Origin: Larkinella sp051857545
GTDB lineage: Bacteria; Bacteroidota; Bacteroidia; Cytophagales; Spirosomataceae
Assembly: GCF_051857545.1 (NCBI RefSeq)
Contig: NZ_JBPZHB010000003.1
Span: 248,001-312,000, forward strand
DNA length: 64,000 nucleotides
Reading direction: 5' to 3'
The notes under the pieces are model-generated. The model saw only the letters and a program-made list of their open reading frames with translations. It was not told the DNA's origin and searched no databases. Made by a program: the position numbers and the translations under genes. Shown in pieces: positions 17,720 to 26,205 of this stretch (position 1 is the first letter of the stretch; each line of letters opens with the position of its first letter).

Positions 17720-18964
17720 TTAGAGTTTTAGCCGGACGCCTGCTTTGCCCAGCATTTTGGTAATCCAGACACACAGCAGGGCAAACAGGAAGGATTTCAG
17801 CAGGCCGATGCCGCCGGTTAGCAAAACGTCCGGCAGGCGGATTCCCAGGAAAGCCGTGGTGGCGTAGGCAAAATACGGAATCAGGTAGCAGAGCAGCGTG
17901 TCCGTTCCGGCGGGTTTGATAAACCGGAACCACTGGCTTTTTCCTTTCACGTCGGCAAGCCAGTAAATGGCCGTGAACGCCAGAATCGTGAACGCACTGC
18001 ACAGAAACAGCCAGGCAGGCGTGGCATCCAGCTTCGACAGGCCCCAGTAGGGCCGGGTGATGACGGACAGGCCGGTTAGCAAAACCGCCGTTCCCAGAAA
18101 AACAAGAGTCATCCGCCGGTTGTCATCTTGTTTGCGGTAATACTGAAACAAGGTCGCGATCACCACCCCGCCCATGCTCAGACCCGCCAGCGTGCCGCCC
18201 CGGATGGCCGCCGGGATGAAGTCGATGGCGCTGGGCAAGCGATCTGCCAGCGACAGCATACTCAGCAGTGCAAAACCGCACCAGGCTGCCAGGAGTACGA
18301 AAAGCCGGTTTCGGGCAAACACCGTGACGAGCGCGGCCGCCAGATACGACCAGCCGATGAGTCCCAGAATGCCCCACCAGTGCGGTTCGAAACGGGTGAT
18401 TTTTTCGGCATCACCACCCCGGTACAGGGCGGCTAAAACCAGCAGGATCAGCAAACCGGCGGTTTTCAAACCTGTACGGAGCCAGTTAGGCATGGTCTTC
18501 GGGTAGGTATTCCAGACCAGAATGAACGACGTGCAGCACAACACATTCCACAAAAGCCGGGGCAGGCCCGTGGCGGTTTCGTTGATGGATTCGCCGTTGA
18601 CCAGAAAAACACCCATCGTCAAGAGTGCCACCGACCGCAGCAGAACGTGCCCAACGAGTTGAAGATCAGTGTCGCCTTTTTTTCGCCGGTTATCGATCGC
18701 GAAGGGGAGCGACATGCCGACAATAAACAGAAAAGCCGGGAAAACGACGTCGGCCAGTCCGATGCCGTCGGCGCCGGGCGGCACGTGTTCGAGCCAGGCC
18801 GGAATGCCGGTTAACGACCAGAGGTCATTGACGAAGATCATGAGCACCATCGTCAGCGCGCGCAGAATATCGATGGCCCCGACCCGCGCCGGATTCAGGG
18901 CGGTTTGGGTGGTTTGCGAAGAAAGGGTTGTGGTTTTGTTCATGGTTATTACGGATGGGAACAC
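17720..18964 (-). CDS. NagX-like/DUF5009 membrane acyltransferase (HGSNAT-type)
   Basis: A 414-aa inner-membrane protein with about 10 hydrophobic spans. The first block RVGAIDILRALTMVLMIF and the block FPAFLFIVGMSLPFAI are those of the heparan-alpha-glucosaminide N-acetyltransferase/DUF5009 family, which includes NagX, often encoded beside N-acetylglucosamine catabolic genes. A role in amino-sugar uptake or acetylation is known only by association. Here it sits just upstream of, and divergent from, the putative amino-sugar acid operon at 19.2-32.7 kb, which supports the same assignment. The annotated start encodes MFPSVITMNKTTT; an ATG at 18943 (MNKTTTLSSQ) is an equally good start and lies outside the long palindrome. 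Confidence 0.82.
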   Translation of the reverse strand: MFPSVITMNKTTTLSSQTTQTALNPARVGAIDILRALTMVLMIFVNDLWSLTGIPAWLEHVPPGADGIGLADVVFPAFLFIVGMSLPFAIDNRRKKGDTDLQLVGHVLLRSVALLTMGVFLVNGESINETATGLPRLLWNVLCCTSFILVWNTYPKTMPNWLRTGLKTAGLLILLVLAALYRGGDAEKITRFEPHWWGILGLIGWSYLAAALVTVFARNRLFVLLAAWCGFALLSMLSLADRLPSAIDFIPAAIRGGTLAGLSMGGVVIATLFQYYRKQDDNRRMTLVFLGTAVLLTGLSVITRPYWGLSKLDATPAWLFLCSAFTILAFTAIYWLADVKGKSQWFRFIKPAGTDTLLCYLIPYFAYATTAFLGIRLPDVLLTGGIGLLKSFLFALLCVWITKMLGKAGVRLKL

Positions 18965-19051
18965 GGATCAGGCGGATGGAACGGATTAAAAACGGATTTT
19001 AATTTGAATCTGTATAAATCCGTTCCATCCGCCTGATCCGTGTTCCCATCC
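18953..19051. repeat. Perfect 35-bp inverted repeat
   Basis: Arms 18953-18987 and 19017-19051 are exact inverted copies with a 29-nt AT-rich spacer. The arm is built of GGAT-containing words (CGGATCAGGCGGATGGAACG). It lies between the divergent NagX-like gene and the FecR gene, so it could be a regulatory hairpin or a palindromic mobile unit. I see no gene in 19052-19230. Confidence 0.9.
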
Positions 19052-19230
19052 AATTTTGTTCGTAAACTTCACTCACGTCCCAACGCCTACCGTCAAATGT
19101 ACATGCATTCGCGGATTGGACGAAACGAAAACGAGGGAAAATGCGCTTCGAAATTTTATTCCGAAAAAAGGAGTATTGGCCGTACACACTTGCATCTTTA
19201 CATACAAATAGCAAAGTATTACTGTTTTGT

Positions 19231-20361
19231 ATGCAAGATTATCGGAATTTCGAGCCTGAAGAATTAGCTATTGATCCGTCTTTTCAACGTTGGAAATTGC
19301 TGGACGATCCTGCCGATCGTGATTTTTGGAAAGAATGGTTGGTTCAAAATCCTGATAAAGAGGAGCTTGTCGATAAGGCTTACCAGTTGTTGAGTACCCT
19401 GAATGACGTCTATACCCGGTTTCCGGGCGAGCGGGCAACGGTTTCGGACCGGGAAGTACAGAACGAAATCCAGCGGCTGAGTCAAGCCATCGATAGCCAC
19501 GAAAAACCGTCGGTTCGCTGGTACCGCTCGGAGTGGGTGCGGTATGGCATGGCGGCCAGTATCATCCTGATGCTGGGCCTGTTCTGGCAGTATGGAATCC
19601 GCCCGACGGAACCGAAAAGTGGTAACGTTACCTACGACGAACTGGTGGCGCAGGTGTCGAATCCGCTTCGTGAAGTCGTCAACGCGACCAACGCATCGCG
19701 TCAGGTTCAGTTGCCGGATGGAAGTACCCTCGTATTAAAACCGAAAAGCCGGGTGAGTTATCCCGATCCGTTTCCGGGAACGACCCGCGAGGTTTACCTC
19801 GTTGGGGAGGCTTTTTTTCAGGTTCATAAAGACCCGAACAAACCGTTTTATGTCTACGCCAACGGACTGGTCACGAAAGTGCTGGGAACCAGTTTTACCG
19901 TGCAGACTTTTGAAGATAACAAGCAGGTTAAAGTGGTGGTTAAAACCGGAAAAGTATCCGTTTTTGCCGGCAACCAGGCTACGGTAACCCAGCAGAAAGA
20001 GGATTATAAACTGGGTGGAATCGTGTTGACGCCCAACCAGCAGATCGTCTTCACACCAACCGACACCCGGATTGTCAAGAGCCTGGTCGCTGAACCGGCT
20101 TTGCTGGAAAAACCGGTTCAGAAACAGCCTTTTAGCTTTAGACGAACCCCCATTGCCGAAGTGTTTGCCACCCTCGAAAAAGCGTACGGCATCCGCATCG
20201 TGTTTGACGAAGAAATCATGAAATCGTGTTACCTGACGGCTTCGCTGGAAGACGAACCGCTCTTCGAAAAGCTGGACTTAATTTGCAACACCATCAACGC
20301 CCGCTACGAACAACTGGACGCCCACATTATCATCAACAGTGACGGGTGTGGATCGCTTTAA
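19231..20361 (+). CDS. FecR-family anti-sigma factor without an adjacent sigma gene
   Basis: A 376-aa membrane regulator: cytoplasmic N-terminus, one span at about residues 105-122 (YGMAASIILMLGLFWQYG), FecR domain (LPDGSTLVLKPKSRVSYP, GEAFFQVHK, KVLGTSFTVQTF) and C-terminal DUF4974-type domain (IAEVFATLEKAYGIRI to the end). I chose the ATG at 19231 (MQDYRNFEPEE) because the frame upstream to 19141 has no family similarity. Unlike the FecR at 12.3 kb it has neither a sigma gene nor a susC beside it; it is the first gene of a long co-directional run, so it may control that operon through a sigma factor encoded elsewhere, perhaps the orphan one at 58.1 kb. Confidence 0.88.
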   Translation: MQDYRNFEPEELAIDPSFQRWKLLDDPADRDFWKEWLVQNPDKEELVDKAYQLLSTLNDVYTRFPGERATVSDREVQNEIQRLSQAIDSHEKPSVRWYRSEWVRYGMAASIILMLGLFWQYGIRPTEPKSGNVTYDELVAQVSNPLREVVNATNASRQVQLPDGSTLVLKPKSRVSYPDPFPGTTREVYLVGEAFFQVHKDPNKPFYVYANGLVTKVLGTSFTVQTFEDNKQVKVVVKTGKVSVFAGNQATVTQQKEDYKLGGIVLTPNQQIVFTPTDTRIVKSLVAEPALLEKPVQKQPFSFRRTPIAEVFATLEKAYGIRIVFDEEIMKSCYLTASLEDEPLFEKLDLICNTINARYEQLDAHIIINSDGCGSL

Positions 20362-20464
20362 AAATTGCTGATACATTTTGGGTCAAACACTGGCACGATA
20401 GGTAAAAAATTGGTTGATTTACTTAAATTTTTTAGTATTCATTTATCCATTCTTCAATTTTCTA

Positions 20465-20926
20465 ATGAAACCACAACGCCGATCCATCTTAAAACGACTC
20501 TTTGCTTCCATTGCCGGTGTCACTGGCCTGGGTGTGGCTACCACCGCAGCTAAAGCCGAAGCCGCTCCCGAAAAGGAAGTATTTAACGTGGTAACTGAAA
20601 AGGATGTGCCACTGTTTTCCGGTTCAACCAAAATGGGAAATCTGGTCTTCGTGGCCGGCAAAGGATACCACAAGGAAGGTGACATCAAAGTACATACGGA
20701 CGAGGTGCTGAAGGAATTGGAAAAGGAACTGATCAAAGCTGGTTCTTCGATGGAGAAAGTGCTGAAAGTGACGGTTTTTCTGCACGATCTGAACGACTAC
20801 AAAGCCATGAACGAAGTCTACAAAGGCCGGTTTGGCAGCAAGCCGCCGGTGCGCACGACGGTAGCCGTTTACGGCGGTGTTCCCGGCGACTCGCTGGTCG
20901 AAATGGACTGCATCGCTTACATTTAA
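20465..20926 (+). CDS. Exported RidA/YjgF-family enamine/imine deaminase
   Basis: A 153-aa protein: about 30 residues of leader followed by a full RidA fold. The leader QRRSILKRLFASIAG has the twin arginines, a short hydrophobic stretch and an Ala-rich end of a Tat signal. RidA proteins hydrolyse enamine/imine intermediates released by PLP enzymes to 2-oxo acids plus ammonia. The conserved substrate-binding Arg is present in the block PPVRTTVAV near the C-terminus, and EMDCIAYI is the typical end. The ATG at 20465 is preferred over an upstream ATG at 20414 because it starts the signal peptide. Export of RidA is unusual; the next gene is an exported PLP enzyme, which explains it. Confidence 0.88.
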   Translation: MKPQRRSILKRLFASIAGVTGLGVATTAAKAEAAPEKEVFNVVTEKDVPLFSGSTKMGNLVFVAGKGYHKEGDIKVHTDEVLKELEKELIKAGSSMEKVLKVTVFLHDLNDYKAMNEVYKGRFGSKPPVRTTVAVYGGVPGDSLVEMDCIAYI

Positions 20927-20930
20927 TCTG

Positions 20931-20965
20931 GGCATTCAATCCCTCCGTCGGAGGGATTGAATGCC
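20931..20965. repeat. Perfect 16-bp hairpin between RidA and PLP-enzyme genes
   Basis: GGCATTCAATCCCTCC (20931-20946) and its exact inverse (20950-20965) with the 3-nt loop GTC. There is no T run after it, so it is more likely a palindromic repeat or mRNA stabiliser than a terminator. It begins five bases past the RidA stop. Confidence 0.8.
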
Positions 20966-20995
20966 GGTTTCCCCGATTTATAGCTAACCCATCCC

Positions 20996-22216
20996 ATGAT
21001 CAGTAGAAGAACCATTCTCAAACGACTGTCGGCTATGCCGCTTTTAGGCGGTATCATCGGCAGTGCCGCCCCCTTGTCATCGGCTGTGGCCGCCACGGCA
21101 CTCGCTCCCCGTAACCTGGTGAAAGAGTTGGGTATCAGAACATTCATCAATGCCGCCGGGACCTACACGGCCATGACGGGCTCGCTGATGCAGGACGAAG
21201 TAATGGAAACCATTCAGGCGGCTTCCAAAGAATTTATGATGCTCGACGATGTGCAAACCAAAGTCGGGGAGAAAATTGCGGCCATTGTCCACGCGGAATC
21301 GGCGGTCGTAACGGCGGGTTGCTTCTCGGCCATGACGCTGGGTCTGGCGGGCGTGCTGACCGGCATGGACCAGAAAAAGGTAGAAGCCCTGCCCCAACTG
21401 GAAGGCACCGGCATGAAGTCCGAAGTGATCGTTCAGAAGGGCCACAATGTCGGCTATTCGCACGCCTTGACCAATACCGGCTGCAAGATGGTTTTTGTCG
21501 AAACGCCCGAAGAAGTTGAAAAGGCGATTAACGAAAAAACCGCTCTGATGTGGTTTCTGCACATCCAGTCGGATCAGGGCAAAATCATGCACCAGGAGTG
21601 GGTGAACCTCGCCAAAAAGCACAACATTCCGACCATGATCGACATTGCCGCCGATGTGCCGCCGGTCGAAAACCTGTGGAAATTCCACGAAATGGGCTTC
21701 GATCTGGTGTGTGTGTCGGGCGGAAAAGCCATGCGCGGCCCGCAAAGTGCCGGTATTTTGATGGGCAAAAAACACCTGATTGCGGCCGCCCGACTGAGCA
21801 TGCCACCCCGGGGTTCGACCATCGGACGCGGCATGAAAGTGAACAAGGAGGAGATCCTGGGCATGTATGTCGCCCTGGAAAAATTCGTGGGTCAGGATCA
21901 GCAGAAAGAGTGGAAAATGTGGGAAGACCGCGTCGCGCACATCGCCGATGCCGTGAAAAAAGTCAATGGCGTAACGACCGAAACCTTCCGGCCCGAACTT
22001 GGCAACCACACGCCGACGCTACGGATCAAGTGGGAACCGGCCAAAATCAACCTGACCACCAAAGCCTTGCAGGAAGCTTTGCGCAACGGCGATCCGTCCA
22101 TTGAAATCGTGGGCGAACAGGGTGGTATTAGCCTGACCACCTGGATGTTGAAGCCCGGTCAGGAGAAAATCGTTGCGACCCGCCTGAAAGAAGAACTCGC
22201 CAAAGCTGCGGTCTGA
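20996..22216 (+). CDS. Exported SelA/DgaE-like PLP-dependent ammonia-lyase, copy A
   Basis: A 406-aa fold-type I PLP enzyme of the SelA-like group that contains D-glucosaminate-6-phosphate ammonia-lyase (DgaE). SGGKAMRGPQ puts the PLP-binding Lys at 244, and MIDIAAD the Asp that binds the pyridine N at 216; RTFINAAGTYTAMTGS (48-63) is the family N-terminal block. The first 30 residues, with SRRTILKRLS then a hydrophobic stretch and SSAVAA, form a good Tat signal, so the holoenzyme should fold in the cytoplasm and act in the periplasm. It is paralogous to the gene at 27682. Probable reaction: elimination of ammonia from a 2-amino sugar acid to a 2-oxo-3-deoxy acid (inference). The next gene follows after 27 bp. 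Confidence 0.88.
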   Translation: MISRRTILKRLSAMPLLGGIIGSAAPLSSAVAATALAPRNLVKELGIRTFINAAGTYTAMTGSLMQDEVMETIQAASKEFMMLDDVQTKVGEKIAAIVHAESAVVTAGCFSAMTLGLAGVLTGMDQKKVEALPQLEGTGMKSEVIVQKGHNVGYSHALTNTGCKMVFVETPEEVEKAINEKTALMWFLHIQSDQGKIMHQEWVNLAKKHNIPTMIDIAADVPPVENLWKFHEMGFDLVCVSGGKAMRGPQSAGILMGKKHLIAAARLSMPPRGSTIGRGMKVNKEEILGMYVALEKFVGQDQQKEWKMWEDRVAHIADAVKKVNGVTTETFRPELGNHTPTLRIKWEPAKINLTTKALQEALRNGDPSIEIVGEQGGISLTTWMLKPGQEKIVATRLKEELAKAAV

Positions 22217-22243
22217 TTTTTCCGGTTATTGTTCCCTAAACCC

Positions 22244-23491
22244 ATGCGAAAACTTTCCTTTTTACTGGCCGTACTCGGTCTGATCAGCGGTTCGGTTGAC
22301 GCCCAAACCTACAGCCTCGTCATCAAGGGCGGGCAGGTCATCGATCCGAAAAACAACCTCAACGCGGTGATGGATATTGCCATCACCGACGGCAAAATCG
22401 TTCAGGTTGCCAAAACCATCGACGCGAGCCAGGCCAAACAGGTCGTCAATGCCAAAGGGATGTACGTCACGCCCGGTATCATCGACATTCACGGCCACGT
22501 TTTCTACGGCACCGAACCGAATCATTACCTCAGCAACGGCCTGACGGCGGTTTCGCCCGACGGTTTTACGTTCCGCGTCGGCGTCACCACCATCGTCGAT
22601 GCGGGCGGTGCGGGCTGGCAGTCGTTTCCAGCGTTCAAAAAGAACATCATCTTCTCGTCAAAAACGCGGGTTTTGTCGCTGCTCAACATCGTGGGCGAAG
22701 GCATGCGGGGCGGTGACTGGGAGCAGGACACCACCGACATGGATCCTAAAATGGCCGCTGCGATGGCCCTCGGTAATCCGAACGACGTGGTCGGTTTCAA
22801 AGTGGCACACTACATGGGCGGCAGTTGGGCACCCGTCGATCGGGCCGTTCAGGCCGGAAAACTGGCGAACATGCCGGTGATGATCGACTTTGGCCGACAC
22901 GATCCTCCGCTTTCGCTCGAAGAACTGTTCATGAAACACCTCCGCCCCGGCGATATTTTTACGCACACCTACACCTTGCTGGAAGACAACGTGCGCGAAA
23001 CGATTGTGGACGAAGCCAGCGGAAAAGTAAAACCGTTTGTCTGGGAAGCCCGCAAGAAAGGCATTGTTTTCGACGTGGGTTACGGTGGTGCCAGCTTCAA
23101 TTATTCGCAGGCCATTCCGGCGGTTAAGGCCGGTTTTTATCCGACAACGATCAGCACCGATTTGCACACCGGCAGCATGAACGGTTCGATGAAAGACATC
23201 CTGAGCATCATGTCCAAATTTGTCGGCATGGGCGTTCCGGTGGCGGATGTCATCAAAGCCAGTACGTGGACCCCGGCGCAGGTGATCAAACGCGAAATGT
23301 TGGGGCACCTTTCAGTGGGAGCCATCGCCGACGTCGCCATCCTGAACATGCGCGAAGGTAATTTCGGCTTCTACGACAAAACCGGGTATCGGGTGGAAGG
23401 CAAGAAAAAATTCGAGTGCGAAATGACCATCAAAGGCGGCAAAATCGTGTATGACCTCAATGGGATCGCCAACCCGCTGGTGGTGAACTAA
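22244..23491 (+). CDS. Exported amidohydrolase/deacetylase (EF_0837-like), copy A
   Basis: A 415-aa metal-dependent amidohydrolase with a Sec signal (MRKLSFLLAVLGLISGSVDA). Binuclear-site motifs are visible: DIHGH (H83, H85) after the first beta strand, VGFKVAH as the likely carboxylated-Lys strand, DIFTHTY (His) and STDLHTGS (Asp). The family hydrolyses N-acyl bonds and is regularly encoded beside DgaE-like PLP enzymes. I start at the ATG 22244 because the TTG at 22229 only adds MFPKP before the signal peptide. It is linked to the PLP gene before it, and the same pair occurs again at 27.7-30.3 kb. A deacetylase for an N-acetyl amino-sugar acid is the simplest reading. Confidence 0.87.
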   Translation: MRKLSFLLAVLGLISGSVDAQTYSLVIKGGQVIDPKNNLNAVMDIAITDGKIVQVAKTIDASQAKQVVNAKGMYVTPGIIDIHGHVFYGTEPNHYLSNGLTAVSPDGFTFRVGVTTIVDAGGAGWQSFPAFKKNIIFSSKTRVLSLLNIVGEGMRGGDWEQDTTDMDPKMAAAMALGNPNDVVGFKVAHYMGGSWAPVDRAVQAGKLANMPVMIDFGRHDPPLSLEELFMKHLRPGDIFTHTYTLLEDNVRETIVDEASGKVKPFVWEARKKGIVFDVGYGGASFNYSQAIPAVKAGFYPTTISTDLHTGSMNGSMKDILSIMSKFVGMGVPVADVIKASTWTPAQVIKREMLGHLSVGAIADVAILNMREGNFGFYDKTGYRVEGKKKFECEMTIKGGKIVYDLNGIANPLVVN

Positions 23492-23529
23492 AAATGAATC
23501 TGACTAGTCCTATTCTCTGAAACTTCTGA

Positions 23530-25287
23530 ATGTCAAGACTCTATACCCGTAGCCTTTTTCTGGCTTTACTTGCTGCGGTCGGTTTTGTCCGGCCTGAAAC
23601 GAATACCAACCTTCCGGTTCAGACGGCGGAAAACGGCGGACTTTTTCTGCCGGAAGGATTCGAAGCCACGGTCGTTGTCGATAGTCTGGCGGGTCGCGCG
23701 CGGCACCTCGCCGTCAACGACAACGGTGATATTTACGTGAAAGCACGGTTTGCGCGGGATAAGAACGAATCGGTGATTGCCTTGCGGGATACCAACGGCG
23801 ATGGCCGGGCGGACATCATCAAACGCTTCGGCGGTCTGTCGCGCGAACGGGCGTACGGCACGGCGATGCGGATTCACAACGGCTACCTCTATTTCAGCTC
23901 CGAACTGATCGTTTATCGCTACAAACTGACCCCCGGCAAACTGGTTCCTGAAGGCCCAGTGGAAATTATTCTGACCGACGACCACGCCCACGGCATGCAC
24001 GAGCACATTACCAAACCGGTGGCTTTTGACAACAAAGGCTATATGTATGTGCCGTTCGGAGCCGGTTCCAACGCTTGTCAGGAGAAAAATCGCATTCCGA
24101 GTTCGCCGGGTCTGAATCCCTGTGGCCTGCTCGCCGACCACGGCGGCATCTGGCGGTTCGACGCCAACAAAGTGGGACAGACCCAGAAAGACGGAAAACT
24201 CTTCGCCACCGGGCTGCGGAGTATCGTTGCGCTGGACTGGAATCCGGTCGATCAAACGCTGTACACCGTCGGCCATGGTCGGGATGATTTTCTGATGTTG
24301 TGGTCCCATTTGTATTCGCCCTGGGAAAGCGCGGTGTTGCCTTCCGAGGAGTTTTTGCGGGTGAAAGAAGGGATGGATGCAGGCTGGCCGTATTATTATT
24401 ACGATCAGGAAAAGAAGAAAAAACTGCTCAATCCGGAGTACGGCGGAGACGGTAAAAAAGCCGGGAAAGGGGCTGATTATGAGCAACCAATCATCGGTTT
24501 TCCGGCCCACTGGGCACCGAACGATCTGGTGTTTTATCAGGGCACCGGGGCTTCCAATGGTTTCCCGGAGCATTACAAAAACGGTGCCTTCATTGCGTTT
24601 CACGGTTCGACCAACCGCGCACCGTATCCACAGGCGGGGTATTTCATCGGGTTCGTTCCCGACAAAAACGGGTCGCCATCTACTGACTGGGAAGTGTTCG
24701 CCGATGGGTTTGCCGGGGTCGATCCGATTGTCAACGTGAGCGATGCGGTCTATCGTCCGATGGGCATTGCGATGGGGCCGGACGGTTCGCTGTATCTGGC
24801 CGAAACCGAAAAAGGGAAAATCTGGAAGGTGACCTACAAAGGGGATAAAAGCAAGTTTGGTCCGGCGCAACTGGCGCAGATGGAAAAACGCAAGTCGATG
24901 TCGCACATCCGGACGCCGGATAAAGTAAACGACAACCTTGACAAAGACAAGCCGGTGCTGGGGAGCAAAGTCTACGGCGTCTATTGTGCCGCCTGCCACC
25001 AGCGCAACGGCCGGGGCGATTCGCAGCGGTTTCCGCCCCTGGCCGATTCGGAATGGGTGCTGGGCGACAAAACCCGCCTGATCGAAGTGCTGTTGAAAGG
25101 GCTGGAAGGGCCGATTGAAGTGAAGGGCCAGTCATATAACAACGTGATGCCGCAGCACGATTTTCTGAAAGACGAAGACATTTCCGAAGTGCTGACGTTT
25201 GTCCGCCAAAGCTTTGGCAATTCGGCCAGCGCGGTTTCCGCCGATGAGGTGAAAGCCGTTCGGAAGTCGATTAAGAAGAAGAAATAG
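23530..25287 (+). CDS. PQQ-type sugar (sorbosone) dehydrogenase with C-terminal cytochrome c
   Basis: A 585-aa exported protein. Residues about 35-440 form a glucose/sorbosone dehydrogenase beta-propeller (LPEGFEATVV, DTNGDGRAD, DDHAHGMHEH, PMGIAMGPDGSLY); a class I cytochrome c domain follows with heme motif CAACH (Cys486-His490) and a possible Met ligand in NNVMPQH. Such fusions oxidise a sugar or alcohol in the periplasm and pass electrons to the respiratory chain. The first residues are a signal peptide. In the operon it sits between the first PLP/amidohydrolase pair and a second cytochrome plus dehydrogenase, suggesting that substrate oxidation is part of the same route. PQQ as cofactor is a family inference. 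Confidence 0.87.
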   Translation: MSRLYTRSLFLALLAAVGFVRPETNTNLPVQTAENGGLFLPEGFEATVVVDSLAGRARHLAVNDNGDIYVKARFARDKNESVIALRDTNGDGRADIIKRFGGLSRERAYGTAMRIHNGYLYFSSELIVYRYKLTPGKLVPEGPVEIILTDDHAHGMHEHITKPVAFDNKGYMYVPFGAGSNACQEKNRIPSSPGLNPCGLLADHGGIWRFDANKVGQTQKDGKLFATGLRSIVALDWNPVDQTLYTVGHGRDDFLMLWSHLYSPWESAVLPSEEFLRVKEGMDAGWPYYYYDQEKKKKLLNPEYGGDGKKAGKGADYEQPIIGFPAHWAPNDLVFYQGTGASNGFPEHYKNGAFIAFHGSTNRAPYPQAGYFIGFVPDKNGSPSTDWEVFADGFAGVDPIVNVSDAVYRPMGIAMGPDGSLYLAETEKGKIWKVTYKGDKSKFGPAQLAQMEKRKSMSHIRTPDKVNDNLDKDKPVLGSKVYGVYCAACHQRNGRGDSQRFPPLADSEWVLGDKTRLIEVLLKGLEGPIEVKGQSYNNVMPQHDFLKDEDISEVLTFVRQSFGNSASAVSADEVKAVRKSIKKKK

Positions 25288-25316
25288 AGGAGATTCGCCG
25301 ATTGGTTAAAAAATAG

Positions 25317-25414
25317 CCCACGGACGGTTCGCCGTTGCGATTTAACCGTGGGAACGTGGGGGAAACGCCGTCTCACACAAACCGTTTCAACGACCAAAAC
25401 CGTTGAAACGGTTT
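25317..25414. repeat. Two hairpins (CCCACGG and AAACCGTTTCAACG types)
   Basis: The first hairpin joins CCCACGG (25317-25323) with CCGTGGG (25346-25352); the second joins AAACCGTTTCAACG (25379-25392) with its exact inverse (25401-25414). The same two words occur together at 47759-47832, so they form a dispersed family. They lie just past the dehydrogenase stop. Confidence 0.7.
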
Positions 25415-25470
25415 CAAAAATGCCCGTTATCCGTTTAAACCCCCGGTTAAAACCGGAGGCTAATACAGGG

Positions 25471-25749
25471 GTCATCCCTCCGGGATTATCAAATCCAACA
25501 ATCCCGGAGGGATGACCCGTTTTGTAACGGTGGGTTTTAACCCGCCGAACGAGGTAAAGATCGAATGCGCAATCCCGGAGGGATGACCCATTTTGTAACA
25601 ATGGGTTTTAGCCCGCCGAACGAGGTAAAGATCGAATGCGCAATCCCGGAGGGATGACCCGTTTTGTAACGGTGGGTTTTAACCCGCCGAACGAGGTGAA
25701 GATCGAATGCAACAAAATCCCGTCGGGATGAATCATTTTGTAGCGGTTC
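25471..25749. repeat. 71-bp direct tandem repeat, three full copies plus a partial one, with a leading hairpin
   Basis: Units begin with AATCCCGGAGGGATGACCC at 25500, 25571 and 25642 (exact 71-bp step); a fourth, shorter and diverged copy starts near 25716. Each unit contains small palindromes (TCCCGGAGGGA; GGTGGGTTTTAACCCGCC). An inverted partial copy at 25471-25487 pairs with the start of unit 1 (17-bp stem). No unique spacers separate the units, so it is not CRISPR. The repeat fills most of the 477-bp space between the dehydrogenase and the cytochrome gene, and no gene is visible there. Confidence 0.9.
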
Positions 25750-25764
25750 AATTTCAATTCAACA

Positions 25765-26205
25765 ATGCGATTTTTTAAAGGATTCATCATTGGTTTTTTA
25801 TCCCTGGGTTTAATCGGTGTTATGGGTTTTTCGGATAACCCAAAAACCGATGACCCCAAGCAGGAGAAATGGAAAGCCCCTGTCTGGGCCGATACGCTGA
25901 AAAGCCACTTTCCGACCGAGCCGTTGACGCTGGAACAGGGCGAAGAATTATTTATGGAATACTGCTCGTCGTGCCACGGCGAAGCGGGCTACGGCGATGG
26001 CGCTGCGGGCCGGGCGTTGGGGGCCAAACCGGCCAACTTCCACGACCCGGAAGTGACGAAACAAACCGATGGTGCCCTATTCTGGAAACTGTCGACCGGT
26101 CGCGGAAATATGCCGCCGTTTAAGGATGTTTTTTCGGAAGAACAGCGGTGGCAACTGGTCGGCTATCTCCGTAAATTAACCAAAAAGAATACCGACACGA
26201 AATGA
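25765..26205 (+). CDS. Exported c-type cytochrome (class I)
   Basis: A 146-aa protein with an N-terminal membrane anchor or signal (residues 1-22) and one heme c site CSSCH (Cys67, Cys70, His71); GNMPPF carries the likely Met sixth ligand. It fits an electron acceptor for the neighbouring periplasmic dehydrogenase, whose ATG overlaps its stop codon (ATGA at 26202), so the two are translationally coupled. Confidence 0.9.
   Translation: MRFFKGFIIGFLSLGLIGVMGFSDNPKTDDPKQEKWKAPVWADTLKSHFPTEPLTLEQGEELFMEYCSSCHGEAGYGDGAAGRALGAKPANFHDPEVTKQTDGALFWKLSTGRGNMPPFKDVFSEEQRWQLVGYLRKLTKKNTDTK

Noticed and set aside
23566..24999. Minus-strand open frame of 477 codons opposite the PQQ-type dehydrogenase
   Set aside because: The plus-strand protein has a heme motif and propeller blocks; the antisense frame has none.
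25500..25749. Tandem repeat considered as a CRISPR array
   Set aside because: Repeats are directly adjoining with no unique spacers, and no cas gene is nearby.
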